A DNA stretch of 64,000 nt from the NCBI GenBank assembly GCA_003141555.1, contig PLMN01000019.1, forward strand, positions 62,001 to 126,000. Direction: 5' to 3'. The DNA is from Candidatus Aminicenantota bacterium (GTDB lineage: Bacteria > Acidobacteriota > Aminicenantia > Aminicenantales > UBA4085). Shown here piece by piece: positions 1 through 8,664 of the stretch. The notes beneath the pieces were generated by a model. That model did no database searches, was not told the origin of the DNA, and saw only the letters and a program-made list of their open reading frames with translations. The translations under genes were made by a program, and so were the position numbers. Position 1 is the first letter of the stretch, and each line of letters begins with the position of its first letter.

Positions 1-383
1 GACAGGAGCAGGACGAGGACGCCCTGGAAGAGGGTCGTCGTCGTCCCGCCCGCGATCCGCCCCAGGACGATCGAGACGCGGCCGACGGGCGCGACCATGA
101 TCTCCTTGAGGAACCCGAACTCCCGGTCCCAGAGGACGGACAAGCCCTGCATCGAGGACGAGAACAGGAGCGTCATCCCCAGGATGCCGGGAACAAGGAA
201 GCTCATGTAGTTCACCCCGGGGGCGACGCCCGGGATGGCCATCTTGTTGAAGCCCAGGCCGAGAAAAGCCAGGAAAAACAGGGGCTGCATGAGGGAGCCG
301 ATGATCCGCGACTTGGCCCGCATGAAACGCTTCATTTCCCGGAGCCAGAGCACGTAGACCGCGTAGCCGCTGATCATGGTCAT
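1..383 (-). CDS. ABC-2 type transporter permease, N-terminal part
   Basis: Membrane subunit of an ABC exporter, cut by the left window edge; about 127 residues are visible. It begins MTMISGYAVYVLWLREMKRF, and a hydrophobic segment with FLAFLGLGF follows, then the ABC-2 permease signature region LVPGILGMTLLFSSSMQGLS and WDREFGFLKEIMVAP. The ATG at 383 overlaps the TGA of the ATPase gene upstream (ATGA), so the two are translationally coupled and probably form one exporter of the DrrA/DrrB type. The next in-frame ATG, two codons in, is an alternative start. Substrate cannot be told. Confidence 0.9.
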   Translation of the reverse strand, partial: MTMISGYAVYVLWLREMKRFMRAKSRIIGSLMQPLFFLAFLGLGFNKMAIPGVAPGVNYMSFLVPGILGMTLLFSSSMQGLSVLWDREFGFLKEIMVAPVGRVSIVLGRIAGGTTTTLFQGVLVLLL

Positions 384-1381
384 CTCCTCCCGTGGCCCAT
401 CATCCGCCCCCGGGCTCGCTCGCCGACGTTCGCCTCCTGCTCGCGGATCGTCCGGCCGGTGAAATGGAGGAACACGTCCTCCAGGCTCGGCTTGCGGAGA
501 TGGACGCAGTCGACCGTGACCCCGTGGTCCTGGGCGAAGTTGATGAGCTCGGGGATCCGGCGCTCGCCTTTCTCCATGGTCAGGCTCAGGACGCCGTCGT
601 GGCGCTGGAACTTCTTGATCCAGTCGAGCGCCTTGAGCGCGGCCTCGAGCGCCGCGGCGGCCCCCTCCTCGCCCGCGATCTCCAGGCTGACCACGTCGCC
701 CCCGAGGACGTCCTTGAGGCGGGACGGGGTATCCAGGGCTACGAACTTGCCGTGGTCCATGATGGCGATCCGACCGCAAAGGTAATCGGCCTCTTCCATG
801 TAGTGGGTGGTGAGGATGATCGTGACCTTCTTCTCCCGGTTCAGCTTCCGGACGTAGTCCCAGATGTGGCGGCGCGTCTGGGCGTCCAGGCCGAGCGTGG
901 GCTCGTCGAGGAAGAGGACCTTGGGGTGCTGGATCAGGCCGCGGGCGATTTCGAGGCGGCGCTTCATCCCGCCCGAGTACTTCTCGACCAGGACTGCAGC
1001 TTTGTCCGTCAGATCAACCAGGGTTAGGACGTCGTCGATGCGGCGGCGCCGCTCCTCGGACTTGATGCCGTACATCATCCCGTGGAAGTCCAGGTTCTCC
1101 CGGCCGGTGAGCTTGCCGTCGAGGGCCGGTTCCTGGAAGACGACGCCGATCGACTTGCGGACGTCGTCGCGCCGGCGGGCCACGTCGAACCCGCCGACCT
1201 CGGCCCGGCCCGAGGTCGGCTTGAGGAGGGTCGAGAGCATGTTGATCGTCGTCGTCTTGCCGGCGCCGTTGGGCCCGAGGAGGCCGAACAGCTCCCCTTC
1301 CTCCACCGAGAACGAGATATGGTCGACGGCCGTTACGTCCTGGAATTGCTTTGTCAGGTCCTCGACTCGAATGGCATCCAT
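380..1381 (-). CDS. ABC transporter ATP-binding protein (DrrA-like)
   Basis: ATPase subunit, 333 residues, of a drug/lipid-type ABC exporter working with the permease that overlaps its stop codon. Walker A GPNGAGKTT is at residues 36-44, the Q-loop in VVFQEP near 84, the ABC signature YSGGMKRRLE at 136-145, Walker B VLFLDEP at 156-162 and the H-loop histidine in TTHYMEEAD at 194. The C-terminal ~100 residues carry the extra domain found in daunorubicin-resistance-type ATPases. An AGGGAG stretch precedes the ATG. The substrate is unknown. Confidence 0.95.
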   Translation of the reverse strand: MDAIRVEDLTKQFQDVTAVDHISFSVEEGELFGLLGPNGAGKTTTINMLSTLLKPTSGRAEVGGFDVARRRDDVRKSIGVVFQEPALDGKLTGRENLDFHGMMYGIKSEERRRRIDDVLTLVDLTDKAAVLVEKYSGGMKRRLEIARGLIQHPKVLFLDEPTLGLDAQTRRHIWDYVRKLNREKKVTIILTTHYMEEADYLCGRIAIMDHGKFVALDTPSRLKDVLGGDVVSLEIAGEEGAAAALEAALKALDWIKKFQRHDGVLSLTMEKGERRIPELINFAQDHGVTVDCVHLRKPSLEDVFLHFTGRTIREQEANVGERARGRMMGHGRR

Positions 1382-1421
1382 GGAAACTCCCTTTCGATAA
1401 ACGGCCTCCTATGATACATCC

Positions 1422-1499
1422 CCGAAATCGGAGACACAATACCAATTTCCCTATTTTCGGGGTCCTCGGAGAATCGGGAAATAGGGATCTTCTCTCCGA
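1422..1499. repeat. REP-like imperfect palindrome A
   Basis: Intergenic palindrome between the ABC operon and the acyltransferase gene. An outer 7-bp stem (TCGGAGA at 1428-1434 with TCTCCGA at 1493-1499) encloses an inner 9-bp stem (1448-1456 with 1479-1487, TCCCTATTT/AAATAGGGA). Its left edge, CCGAAATCGGAGACACAAT, resembles the left arm of the hairpin at 39352-39408 (CCGGAAATCGGTGACGCGAC), so both look like members of one short dispersed repeat family. No transposase is seen nearby. Confidence 0.55.
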
Positions 1500-1505
1500 A
1501 CAAGA

Positions 1506-2609
1506 TCAGAGGCGGATGAAGATCTTCCGCTTGTAGAGGGGAAGAATGATCAGCAGCCAGAGGAGGATCAGGGCCAGCGGATAGAGGAGCGAGCCGAGGG
1601 TGGGGCCGGCGAGCGGCGAGAGGACATGCCGATAGAGATAGCCCATCGGAGTCACGGCCTGGCCGCCGTCGGGAATCGTGATCATCATCAGGATCTTGAC
1701 CATCAGCGTCGAACCGGCGAACACGGCGATGGCGTTCGTCCCGAAGACGAGAAACGGCGTGGCCCATTTCCGGGCCCCCAGGATCTCGATCAGGTAATAA
1801 CAGGCTCCGAAAACGAGGAGGGCCATCCCCGCGGTGAAGATCACGAACGTGCTCGTCCAGAGCTGCTTGTTGATGGGAAAGAACGGGTGGAGGGCCAGCC
1901 CGGCGGCGGTCAGGGCGGCGCCCGCGACGAGCATCCCTTGGAGCTTGCTGACGTTCGTCTGCGCGCCGCGCAGCCAATCCCCGGCCAGGGTGCCGAGGAG
2001 CACCGTGGCGACGGCCGGGAGGGTGCTCAAGATCCCTTCCGGGTCGAAGTCGGGCTTGTAGAGGTGCCCGGCCAGCAGCTTGACGTCGAGGAACCCGCAC
2101 AGGTTGCCCTTGGGATCTAGCCCCCCGGCCCCGATGCCCGGCACGGGGACGAACGTCATGATCGCCCAGAACCCCACGAGGATGACGAGCGAGAGCGCGG
2201 CCCGGGACTTCACCCGGGTGTTGAGGTAAATCAGCGCCCCGATGAGGAAGCAGACGGCGATTCTCTGGAGGACGCCCGGGATCCGCATCGTCGCGAACCG
2301 GAAGCGCGGGAAGAGGTGAAGGAAGAGGCCGAGGGCGAAGATCGCGGTCGACCGCTGAAAGATCTTGGCGTAAAGGCTTCCCGGAGGCCGGCCCTTCTCG
2401 ATGCGCTTCGAGAACGAGAGGGCGATCGAGATGCCGACGATGAACAGGAAGAAGGGGAAAATCAGGTCGGTGGGCGTCCAGCCGTGCCACTCCGCGTGGC
2501 GCAAGGGCGGATAGACGAACGACCAGCTGCCGGGGTTGTTGACCAGGATCATGGCCGCGATCGTCAAGCCGCGGAACGCGTCGACGGAGATCAACCGGTT
2601 GTGGGGCAT
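1506..2609 (-). CDS. NagX/HGSNAT-like membrane acyltransferase (DUF5009 type)
   Basis: Predicted multi-span inner-membrane protein of 367 residues, related to heparan-alpha-glucosaminide N-acetyltransferase and bacterial NagX. It opens with the family hallmark VDAFRGLTIAAMILVNNPGS, followed by HAEWHGWTPTDLIFPFFLF, which contains the conserved His region and the first strongly hydrophobic segments; about ten membrane spans follow. The start was set at MPHNRLISVDAFRG because AAGGAGG lies just upstream; a longer frame would overlap alr. It follows alr by about 10 bp, so it may be the last gene of the dap/alr operon, perhaps acetylating cell-wall-derived amino sugars (inference). Confidence 0.85.
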   Translation of the reverse strand: MPHNRLISVDAFRGLTIAAMILVNNPGSWSFVYPPLRHAEWHGWTPTDLIFPFFLFIVGISIALSFSKRIEKGRPPGSLYAKIFQRSTAIFALGLFLHLFPRFRFATMRIPGVLQRIAVCFLIGALIYLNTRVKSRAALSLVILVGFWAIMTFVPVPGIGAGGLDPKGNLCGFLDVKLLAGHLYKPDFDPEGILSTLPAVATVLLGTLAGDWLRGAQTNVSKLQGMLVAGAALTAAGLALHPFFPINKQLWTSTFVIFTAGMALLVFGACYYLIEILGARKWATPFLVFGTNAIAVFAGSTLMVKILMMITIPDGGQAVTPMGYLYRHVLSPLAGPTLGSLLYPLALILLWLLIILPLYKRKIFIRL

Positions 2610-2619
2610 GGGACCTCCT

Positions 2620-3774
2620 TCAAACAACCAGCCGCGGAATCTCGGGATTGATGCGGGCAACGACTTCATAGGCGATCGTGCCGGCCAAGGCGGCCAGGGC
2701 GGCCGCCGTGATCTGCTCCTTGCCGCTCCGGCCGATGAGCACGGCCTCGTCCTCGAGGCCGACGCCCGGGATGTCGGTCACGTCGGCCGTCAGGAAGTCC
2801 ATGGCCACCCGCCCGATGACCCCGGCCCGCCGTCCCTTGATCAGGACGTGCGAGGCGTTCGACAGGCCGCGGCCGTAGCCGTCGTAGTAGCCGACCGGGA
2901 TGATGGCCAAAGCGGTCCGCCTCGTGGTCCGATACGTGCCGCCGTAGCCGATAAACGCCCCCTTCGGGACGGTCTTGATCTGGGCGATCCGCGCTTTCCA
3001 AGTGAGCACGGGATGGAGCGACGGCGGCCGGCGCTTGCGCAGCCGGCAGGAGAGGAATGTCTCTTTCGACGGCCACAGCCCGTAGAGCCCGATCCCCACC
3101 CGGACGAGATTGAAATAAGTCTCCGGAAAGAGCATCGCGGCCGCCGTGCAGGACATGTGCTTCACCGGGACGGATATCCCCCCGGCCGCGAGCTCCGCGA
3201 CCGCGGTCTTATAGATGTCGAGCTGGCGCCGCGGATATTCGAAGTTCGTCGTGTCCTCGATATTCGCGAAATGGGAGGTCAATCCCTCGACAACCAGGCC
3301 CGGCCGCTTCCGGATCCGGCGGACAAAAGAGAGAAGCTGCCGATCCGTCACGCCCTGGCGGTTCGTCCCCGTCTCGAGCTTGATGTGGAGGCGCGCATCC
3401 TTCCCCGCCCGCCGGACGACCTCCGCGAGGCGGTCGACGGTCTCCGGATTGTAGACCACCAAGCGCAGGTCGGCGGCGATCGCCTCCTCCAGCCCATCGA
3501 GCGGGACATAGCCCAGGACGAGGACCGGGGCCCCGATCCCGAGGCTCCTGAGGCGCAATCCCTCTTCGAGCGAATTGACGCCGAGCCAATCGGCCCCGCC
3601 CTCGAGGGACAGTTGCGAAATCTCGGCGAGGCCGTGGCCATAGGCGTTGGCCTTGACCACGGCCATCAGCTTCCGGCGCGGGCCGATGAGCTCCCGGAAA
3701 AGCCGGATGTTGTGGCGGAGCGCCGACCGGCTGATTTCCACCCAGGAGAGAGCGGTTCGAGGCTTGTGGTTCAT
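2620..3774 (-). CDS. alr: Alanine racemase
   Basis: PLP-dependent racemase interconverting L- and D-alanine for peptidoglycan, 384 residues. The N-terminal barrel starts WVEISRSALRHN and carries the PLP-lysine motif VVKANAYGHG. VGIGLYG and the C-terminal GYGGTYRT (catalytic Tyr region) and IPVGYYDGYGR are all family motifs, and RVAMDFLTADVTD is present near the C-terminus. The ATG at 3774 overlaps the stop codon of the aminotransferase gene (ATGA), which rules out longer in-frame extensions. Placement after the DAP genes groups two precursors of peptidoglycan side chains in one transcript. Confidence 0.95.
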   Translation of the reverse strand: MNHKPRTALSWVEISRSALRHNIRLFRELIGPRRKLMAVVKANAYGHGLAEISQLSLEGGADWLGVNSLEEGLRLRSLGIGAPVLVLGYVPLDGLEEAIAADLRLVVYNPETVDRLAEVVRRAGKDARLHIKLETGTNRQGVTDRQLLSFVRRIRKRPGLVVEGLTSHFANIEDTTNFEYPRRQLDIYKTAVAELAAGGISVPVKHMSCTAAAMLFPETYFNLVRVGIGLYGLWPSKETFLSCRLRKRRPPSLHPVLTWKARIAQIKTVPKGAFIGYGGTYRTTRRTALAIIPVGYYDGYGRGLSNASHVLIKGRRAGVIGRVAMDFLTADVTDIPGVGLEDEAVLIGRSGKEQITAAALAALAGTIAYEVVARINPEIPRLVV

Positions 3775-4928
3775 GCTTGTCGTCCCGCGAGGCGCCGGCC
3801 GATCCGGCGGATTCCTTCTTCGAGCGTTTCGGGCTCCGAAGCGAACGACAGCCTCAGCCAGCCCTCTCCCCCGCTTCCGAAGGCGACGCCCGGAATCGTG
3901 ACGACCTTGTCCTCCGCCAGGAGCTTCAAGGCGATGTCGAGCGATCCCCCGAACCCGGCCCGCTTCGGGGCGACGTCGACGAAGAGATAGAACGCTCCTT
4001 CGGGCAGGACGAAGCCGAGGTCCGAATGGCGGCGCAGGCATGCCGCCGCGAAATCGCGGCGGGCTTTAAGCTCCGCGACGTTCCGCGCCCGGTCGGCATC
4101 CGCCGCTCCCCGCAAGGCTTGGATAGCCGCCCGCTGCGAGATCGCCGGGGCGCAGGTGACGGCGAGCTGATGGAAGCTCGCCAGCGGTCCGACGAGCTCG
4201 GCCGGAACGGCGCACCAGCCGATGCGCCAGCCCGTCAGGCAAAAGCTCTTGGAGAAGCTGTCGATCACGGCGCACCGGTCGCTGAAGCTCGCGATCGAAG
4301 GCGGCGGGGCGCCGAACGCGATCTCCTTGTAGACTTCGTCCGAGATCGCCAGGACCGGCGCGGCCCGCAAGCCGTCGGCCAGCTTTTTCAATTCGGCCTC
4401 CTCGTAGACGGCGCCCGTCGGGTTGTTCGGACTGTTGAGGATCACGGCCTTCGTCCTCTCTCCTATGCCGGCGAGGACATCGTCCGCCTTTAGCCGGAAG
4501 CCGTGTTCGCGCCGGAGGGGGTAGGATTTCGGCTCGCCGCCGGCCATCCTGACGAGGGAGGGGTAGGCCGGGAAGCCGGGATCGGGCACCAGGACTTCGT
4601 CCCCGCGGTCGACGACCACCATCAGCACGGCCAGGAGCGCTTCCTGGGCGCCGACGGTGACGCAGATCCGGTCGGCCGTAACCGGAACACGACTTTTTTC
4701 GGCGATCAAGCCGCGAAGCTCGGCGTATCCCTCGTTGGGCGTGTATCCCAGCTTCCAGCCGTCGAGATTCTCCCGGACGTGGTCGAGGATCGGCCGCGGC
4801 GTGGGGAAACGGAGCTCCCCCAAGCCGAGGTCGATGCAGGACGGGTCGGCGAGGTCGTGCATCCGGCGGATGAGCGTCTTTTCGATGCCCCGCATACGGG
4901 ATCCGGCCAACGCCCTTGACGGGTCCAT
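3771..4928 (-). CDS. Class I/II PLP aminotransferase, probable N-acetyl-DAP pathway
   Basis: Fold-type I aminotransferase of 385 residues. PLP-binding lysine lies in SFSKSFCLTGWRIGW; LNSPNNPTGAVY and ISDEVYKEIAFG are the usual cofactor motifs. The gene sits directly after the M20 deacylase (3-bp gap) and dapH, and before alr (ATGA overlap). From this context the likely reaction is amination of N-acetyl-L-2-amino-6-oxopimelate with glutamate, the PatA/DapX role of the acetylase branch of lysine synthesis. The family assignment is firm; substrate is inferred from neighbours only, and a general aspartate/alanine aminotransferase is possible. Confidence 0.85.
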   Translation of the reverse strand: MDPSRALAGSRMRGIEKTLIRRMHDLADPSCIDLGLGELRFPTPRPILDHVRENLDGWKLGYTPNEGYAELRGLIAEKSRVPVTADRICVTVGAQEALLAVLMVVVDRGDEVLVPDPGFPAYPSLVRMAGGEPKSYPLRREHGFRLKADDVLAGIGERTKAVILNSPNNPTGAVYEEAELKKLADGLRAAPVLAISDEVYKEIAFGAPPPSIASFSDRCAVIDSFSKSFCLTGWRIGWCAVPAELVGPLASFHQLAVTCAPAISQRAAIQALRGAADADRARNVAELKARRDFAAACLRRHSDLGFVLPEGAFYLFVDVAPKRAGFGGSLDIALKLLAEDKVVTIPGVAFGSGGEGWLRLSFASEPETLEEGIRRIGRRLAGRQA

Positions 4929-4931
4929 GCC

Positions 4932-5933
4932 TCAAGCCTCGCGCCCGAGCTCCCGGGCAAGCTTCTGATAAAGGTCGACGGCTTCTCGAAGCTGGCTCTT
5001 GGCGACCTTCTCTCCCGCGGTATGCGCGTCGAGGGCCGAGCCCGGCCCGACGAGAAGCGGCGCCCCGAAGGCCCTCAGGTGGGGGATGTCCGAGCCGAAG
5101 GGCATGACCGCCGATTCGAATCCGGGGACGGTATGGAGCGATTGGGGATCGGATTTGGAGATGACCTCGATCTCCGCCCGCGTGCCCGCCGCGGCCCGGA
5201 CGAGCTCGAGGAGCCCGTCCGGAGACACGCCCGTCCTCAACGACACGACCGCGCGCGCGGAATCGGGAATGACGTTCGGCGCCTCGCCGCCCGAAATCTG
5301 GACGATGCTCATCCGCGTCGGCCCCAGAACCGGATCGCGGCCGAGATCGAGCCGGCGCAGGTCGGCCAGGACGTCGAGCAGCTTTTCGACGGCCGATTCG
5401 CCCAGGTGGGGAAAGGCGGAATGGATGCGCCGGCCCTTCGCCGCGAGGGCGACGGTCAGGATGCCGAGGTGGCCGCTGCCCAGGACATTCCCGGTGGGTT
5501 CCCCGACGACCAGGTATTTCGAGCCGCGGGCCAGCGAGTTCGCCGTCTTCGCCCCCACGCTGTCGGTTTCCTCGCCCACGACGAACAGCAGGCCGACATC
5601 GCGCCGGCCCTCGGCGGCCAGGTTGCCGGCGGCCGTGATCAAGGCCGCCATGACCCCCTTGGCGTCGCACGCGCCGCGGCCATAAATAAAGGAAGCGTCC
5701 TCCGCGGCGTGCGCCTCGCCGGGGACGGTGTCCATGTGGGTGCAGAAGACGACGGAGGGATGAGGATCGAGCGCGGCGAAGAGGTTCCTTCGCGGGGCCG
5801 CCCCAACCGGCTGCTCCAGGACGTCGTAGCCGCGGCCGCGCAGGAGCCGGACGAGAAAATCGGCGAGCGCCCCCTCGCCCCCGGTGACCGACGGGATGTT
5901 CACTAGGGCTTTGGTCAGCTCCAGAACGTCCAT
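4932..5933 (-). CDS. M20 family metallopeptidase, probable DAP deacylase
   Basis: Di-zinc amidohydrolase of the ArgE/DapE (M20) family, 333 residues. All expected ligands are visible: VVFCTHMDTVPG (His and Asp), YGRGACDAKGVMAAL (bridging Asp), VVGEETDSVGA (catalytic Glu-Glu), VGEPT and the final His in DAHTAGEKV. The dimerisation domain lies between the last two groups. In this operon it would remove the acetyl (or succinyl) group from N-acyl-LL-diaminopimelate. It is slightly shorter than typical DapE (about 375 residues). A [LysW]- or acetyl-ornithine-type substrate cannot be excluded from sequence alone. Confidence 0.85.
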   Translation of the reverse strand: MDVLELTKALVNIPSVTGGEGALADFLVRLLRGRGYDVLEQPVGAAPRRNLFAALDPHPSVVFCTHMDTVPGEAHAAEDASFIYGRGACDAKGVMAALITAAGNLAAEGRRDVGLLFVVGEETDSVGAKTANSLARGSKYLVVGEPTGNVLGSGHLGILTVALAAKGRRIHSAFPHLGESAVEKLLDVLADLRRLDLGRDPVLGPTRMSIVQISGGEAPNVIPDSARAVVSLRTGVSPDGLLELVRAAAGTRAEIEVISKSDPQSLHTVPGFESAVMPFGSDIPHLRAFGAPLLVGPGSALDAHTAGEKVAKSQLREAVDLYQKLARELGREA

Positions 5934-5976
5934 CGTCTTGCTCGCTTGTCCGGCCGCCGGGCCGCTCCTCCGTCCG

Positions 5977-6690
5977 CTATCTCTTCCGGCCGCGGAGGTT
6001 GTCCAGGATCCTGATCTTGTCCGGGTCCGCGATGTCCCCGACGGACTTGATGACCTCGGCTGGGACGCCGGCCACGACGACGCCGGGCGGGACGTCGCGG
6101 ATGACGACCGCCCCGGCGGCCACGACGCTCCCCCGTCCGACCGTCACCCCCTCGAGCACCACCGCGTTCGCCCCGACGAGCACGCGATCGCCGATCACGA
6201 CCGGCTTGCGGCTGGGCGGCTCGAGCACGCCGGCGATGACGGCCCCGGCGCCGATATGACAGCGCCGGCCGACCGTGGCCCGCGCCCCGAGCACCGCGTT
6301 CATGTCGATCATCGTCTTGGCCCCGACGATTGCCCCGATGTTGATGACCGCACCCATCATGATGACGCAGTCCTTGCCGATCCTGGCTCCCGCCCGGATG
6401 ATCGCCCCCGGCTCGACGCGGGCGTTCACGCCGCGCAGGTCGAGGAGCGGCAGGGCCGAGTAGCGGGCATCCATCTCGACGAACCGGGCCGTGATCTTTT
6501 TCCCGCGCTTCGCCAGCCAGGGGCGGATGGCTTCATAATCGCCGATGAGGATCCGGAACGATCCTTCGCCGAAGACCTGGAATCCGGCGCCGTCGAAGTC
6601 GCTCGCCCCGAACCGCCCCTGGACGTAGACCTTGGAGGGCGTGACCTTCGAGCTGGAGGCGATGAGCTCCGCGATTTGTTTATAGTCCAT
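5977..6690 (-). CDS. dapH: Tetrahydrodipicolinate N-acetyltransferase
   Basis: Left-handed beta-helix acetyltransferase of 237 residues, forming N-acetyl-L-2-amino-6-oxopimelate from tetrahydrodipicolinate and acetyl-CoA. The N-terminal alpha/beta region (to about residue 85) precedes hexapeptide repeats such as GARIGKDCVIMMGAVINIGA, IGDRVLVGANAVVLEGV and GSVVAAGAVVIRDVPPG, ending PAEVIKSVGDIADPDKI. Start chosen at MDYKQIAELI, overlapping the thrB stop by 11 bp. Together with the dapA-like gene, the aminotransferase and the M20 enzyme it defines the acetylase variant of DAP synthesis. Confidence 0.92.
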   Translation of the reverse strand: MDYKQIAELIASSSKVTPSKVYVQGRFGASDFDGAGFQVFGEGSFRILIGDYEAIRPWLAKRGKKITARFVEMDARYSALPLLDLRGVNARVEPGAIIRAGARIGKDCVIMMGAVINIGAIVGAKTMIDMNAVLGARATVGRRCHIGAGAVIAGVLEPPSRKPVVIGDRVLVGANAVVLEGVTVGRGSVVAAGAVVIRDVPPGVVVAGVPAEVIKSVGDIADPDKIRILDNLRGRKR

Positions 6691-7606
6691 GGATTTCCCG
6701 GACCCCCTGGTTCGAAGATTTCGTGACGATGACGAGGGGCGCCCCGCCCGCATCGGTTTCGAGCGTCGATCGCATGACCGCGGCCACGGCTTCGAGCTTG
6801 TCCGGCGGACAGATGGCGAAGACCGACGAGCCGCCGCCGCTGACGTTGAGGCCCAGGGCCCCGGCCTCGAGGGCGCGCGTCTTGAGCGCGGCGTAGCCCG
6901 CGATGTAGCTCGAGCGAACGGGCTCCGAGATATGGTCGCGGTTGATCGCCTCCCCGATCCTGGCCAGGTCGCCGGCGGCCATGGCGTGGACGACCGCGGC
7001 GCACCAGGCCATCTGCTCCTTGACCCGATCGAGCGGGAGATGATCGGGAATCAGCCCGCGAGAGGTCGTCAGGGATTTCCGCCGGACGCGGACGACGATC
7101 GGAATGTCCGGCGGCTCGAGGCGGTCGATGCGGAGCGGATGCCGGTTCCGGACGATGACAAACCCGCCCAGGTAGCTGGCGCTCACGTTGTCGGCGTGCG
7201 CCGCGCCGCCCGAGGCCGCCTCTCCCTGGCTGGCGATCTCGATCAGGTCGGCCGCGGCAAGCCGCGTCCCGAACAGCCTGTCCAGGCCGAAGGCCGCCGC
7301 CACCGCCGAGGCCGCCGACGATCCCAGGCCCGAGGCGATGGGCATGGCCTTGTGGATTTCGATCTCGGCGCCGCCGGGGACGCCGGTCGTCTTGAAGAAA
7401 TGGAGCGCGGCGAGCCCGGCGGTGTTCCGGTCGGGCTCGGTCGGCAGCGTCTCGAAGCCGTCGACGATCCTGACCGCGACCCCCGCCGCGTCGGTCCGCC
7501 GGATGCGGAAACGGTCGAACGGCGCGGCCAGGGCCAGGGCGAAAACGTCGAAGCCGGGCCCGAAATTGGCGATGGTCGCCGGCGCCCGGAGGAGGATCTC
7601 GTTCAA
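6680..7606 (-). CDS. thrB: Homoserine kinase
   Basis: GHMP-family kinase of 308 residues, phosphorylating homoserine on the way to threonine. It has the N-terminal motif RAPATIANFGPGFDVFALAL, the ATP-binding loop PIASGLGSSAASAVAAA and the C-terminal NVSGGGSSVFAI. The start is TTG at 7606, overlapping the dapA TGA (TTGA), so translation is coupled. Its place inside a lysine/DAP operon links two branches of aspartate-family amino acid synthesis. Confidence 0.93.
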   Translation of the reverse strand: MNEILLRAPATIANFGPGFDVFALALAAPFDRFRIRRTDAAGVAVRIVDGFETLPTEPDRNTAGLAALHFFKTTGVPGGAEIEIHKAMPIASGLGSSAASAVAAAFGLDRLFGTRLAAADLIEIASQGEAASGGAAHADNVSASYLGGFVIVRNRHPLRIDRLEPPDIPIVVRVRRKSLTTSRGLIPDHLPLDRVKEQMAWCAAVVHAMAAGDLARIGEAINRDHISEPVRSSYIAGYAALKTRALEAGALGLNVSGGGSSVFAICPPDKLEAVAAVMRSTLETDAGGAPLVIVTKSSNQGVREIHGL

Positions 7607-8481
7607 ATCAGGCCCCTCTCCCGGAGCAGCCTCTTGAGGATCTCGCGGTTTGGGGCGCTGAGCGGCGTCAGGGGCAGGCGCAGAGGCCCGCCGGGAAGCC
7701 CCATCAGGGCCAGGGCTTCCTTCACGGCCATGGGGTTGGTCTCCATCCGCAGGGCCTCGAACAGCTCGTAATAGGCGTAATGGATCTCGCGGGCCTTGTC
7801 GAACCGCCCGGCCAGGCAGAGCTCCGTGAGCTCGCGCATCACGCCGGGGACGACGTTGGCCGCCACGGCGAACACGCCCTGTCCCCCGAACGACATGAGC
7901 GGATAGGCGGTCGTGTCCTTGCCCGTCAAAACGGCGAACGAGGTTCCCCGGGCGAGATAGAGGATGTTGGCCAGGTGATCCAGCTCTTTCTTGCCGTCCT
8001 TCGTGGCGATGATGTTCCCGTGGCCGATGAGCTTGGCGTAGGTCTTGGGCTCGATGTTCACCCCGGCCCGGTCCGGAACGTTGTGGAGGATGACCGGGAT
8101 CGGAGACTTGTCCGCGACCCTCTGGAAGAACTCGACGAGGCCGGTCTGGTTCGGCTTGACCAGGAACGGGGCGAACACCACGACGTAATCCGAGCCCAGA
8201 TCGGCGTAGAGCCTGGCCCGGGCGATCGTCTGGTCGAGATTGCACGAGCACGTGTCGGGCGCGACCTTGCAGGCGCCTTTCGCCTCCTCGATGCAGATCT
8301 CGACGACCCGCCGGATCTCGGCCTCGTTCAAGGCCGGGCTTTCGCCCGTGACGCCGAGCGGGGCCAGGCCGTGGACGCCGGCTTTCACCTGGTGGCGGAC
8401 AAGGGCCCGGAGTCCCTCTTCGTCCAGGGAGAAGTCCTGGTTGAACGGGGTCATCAAAAGCGAGTAGACGCCGGTGACCAT
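7603..8481 (-). CDS. DapA/DHDPS-family aldolase with altered active site
   Basis: Class I aldolase (dihydrodipicolinate synthase / N-acetylneuraminate lyase family) of 292 residues, the same length as E. coli DapA and alignable without shifts at key positions. Schiff-base Lys161 (IIATKDGK) and Arg138 (NVPDRAG) are kept. The proton-relay triad Thr44, Tyr107 and Tyr133 of E. coli DapA is here Val44 (GVTGES), Leu107 (APFLVKP) and His133 (LHNVPDR). Start MVTGVYSLL at 8481 is preceded by AAAGGAG; a longer frame would run across the promoter. First gene of the dap operon, so DHDPS activity is expected from context, but another pyruvate aldolase is possible. Confidence 0.85.
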   Translation of the reverse strand: MVTGVYSLLMTPFNQDFSLDEEGLRALVRHQVKAGVHGLAPLGVTGESPALNEAEIRRVVEICIEEAKGACKVAPDTCSCNLDQTIARARLYADLGSDYVVVFAPFLVKPNQTGLVEFFQRVADKSPIPVILHNVPDRAGVNIEPKTYAKLIGHGNIIATKDGKKELDHLANILYLARGTSFAVLTGKDTTAYPLMSFGGQGVFAVAANVVPGVMRELTELCLAGRFDKAREIHYAYYELFEALRMETNPMAVKEALALMGLPGGPLRLPLTPLSAPNREILKRLLRERGLI

Positions 8482-8557
8482 CTCTTTGACTCCTTTTAAA
8501 TCGCCTTGCGGGCCTAGGAGGAATTCGTCAGGGACGGATTCCATAGAACGGTCGGAA

Positions 8558-8586
8558 TTTATAGCATAGGGGTTGGGGATTGTCAA
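8558..8586 (-). promoter_or_regulatory. Sigma-70 type promoter of the dap operon
   Basis: On the minus strand TTGACA (8586-8581), a 17-nt spacer and TATAAA (8563-8558) give a near-consensus housekeeping promoter. Transcription would start near 8551, about 70 nt before the dapA-like ATG. The leader is too short for a lysine riboswitch or T-box. Confidence 0.8.
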
Positions 8587-8664
8587 AAACGAGGGCCCGG
8601 GGGGGCTGGGCTGGACTTTTGGCTCGAAAACCCTAAAATGAGGGGGATATCTCCTGGAACACGA

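Noticed and set aside
8482-8557. Lysine riboswitch or T-box before the dap operon
   Set aside because: The leader of about 70 nt is too short and shows no suitable fold.
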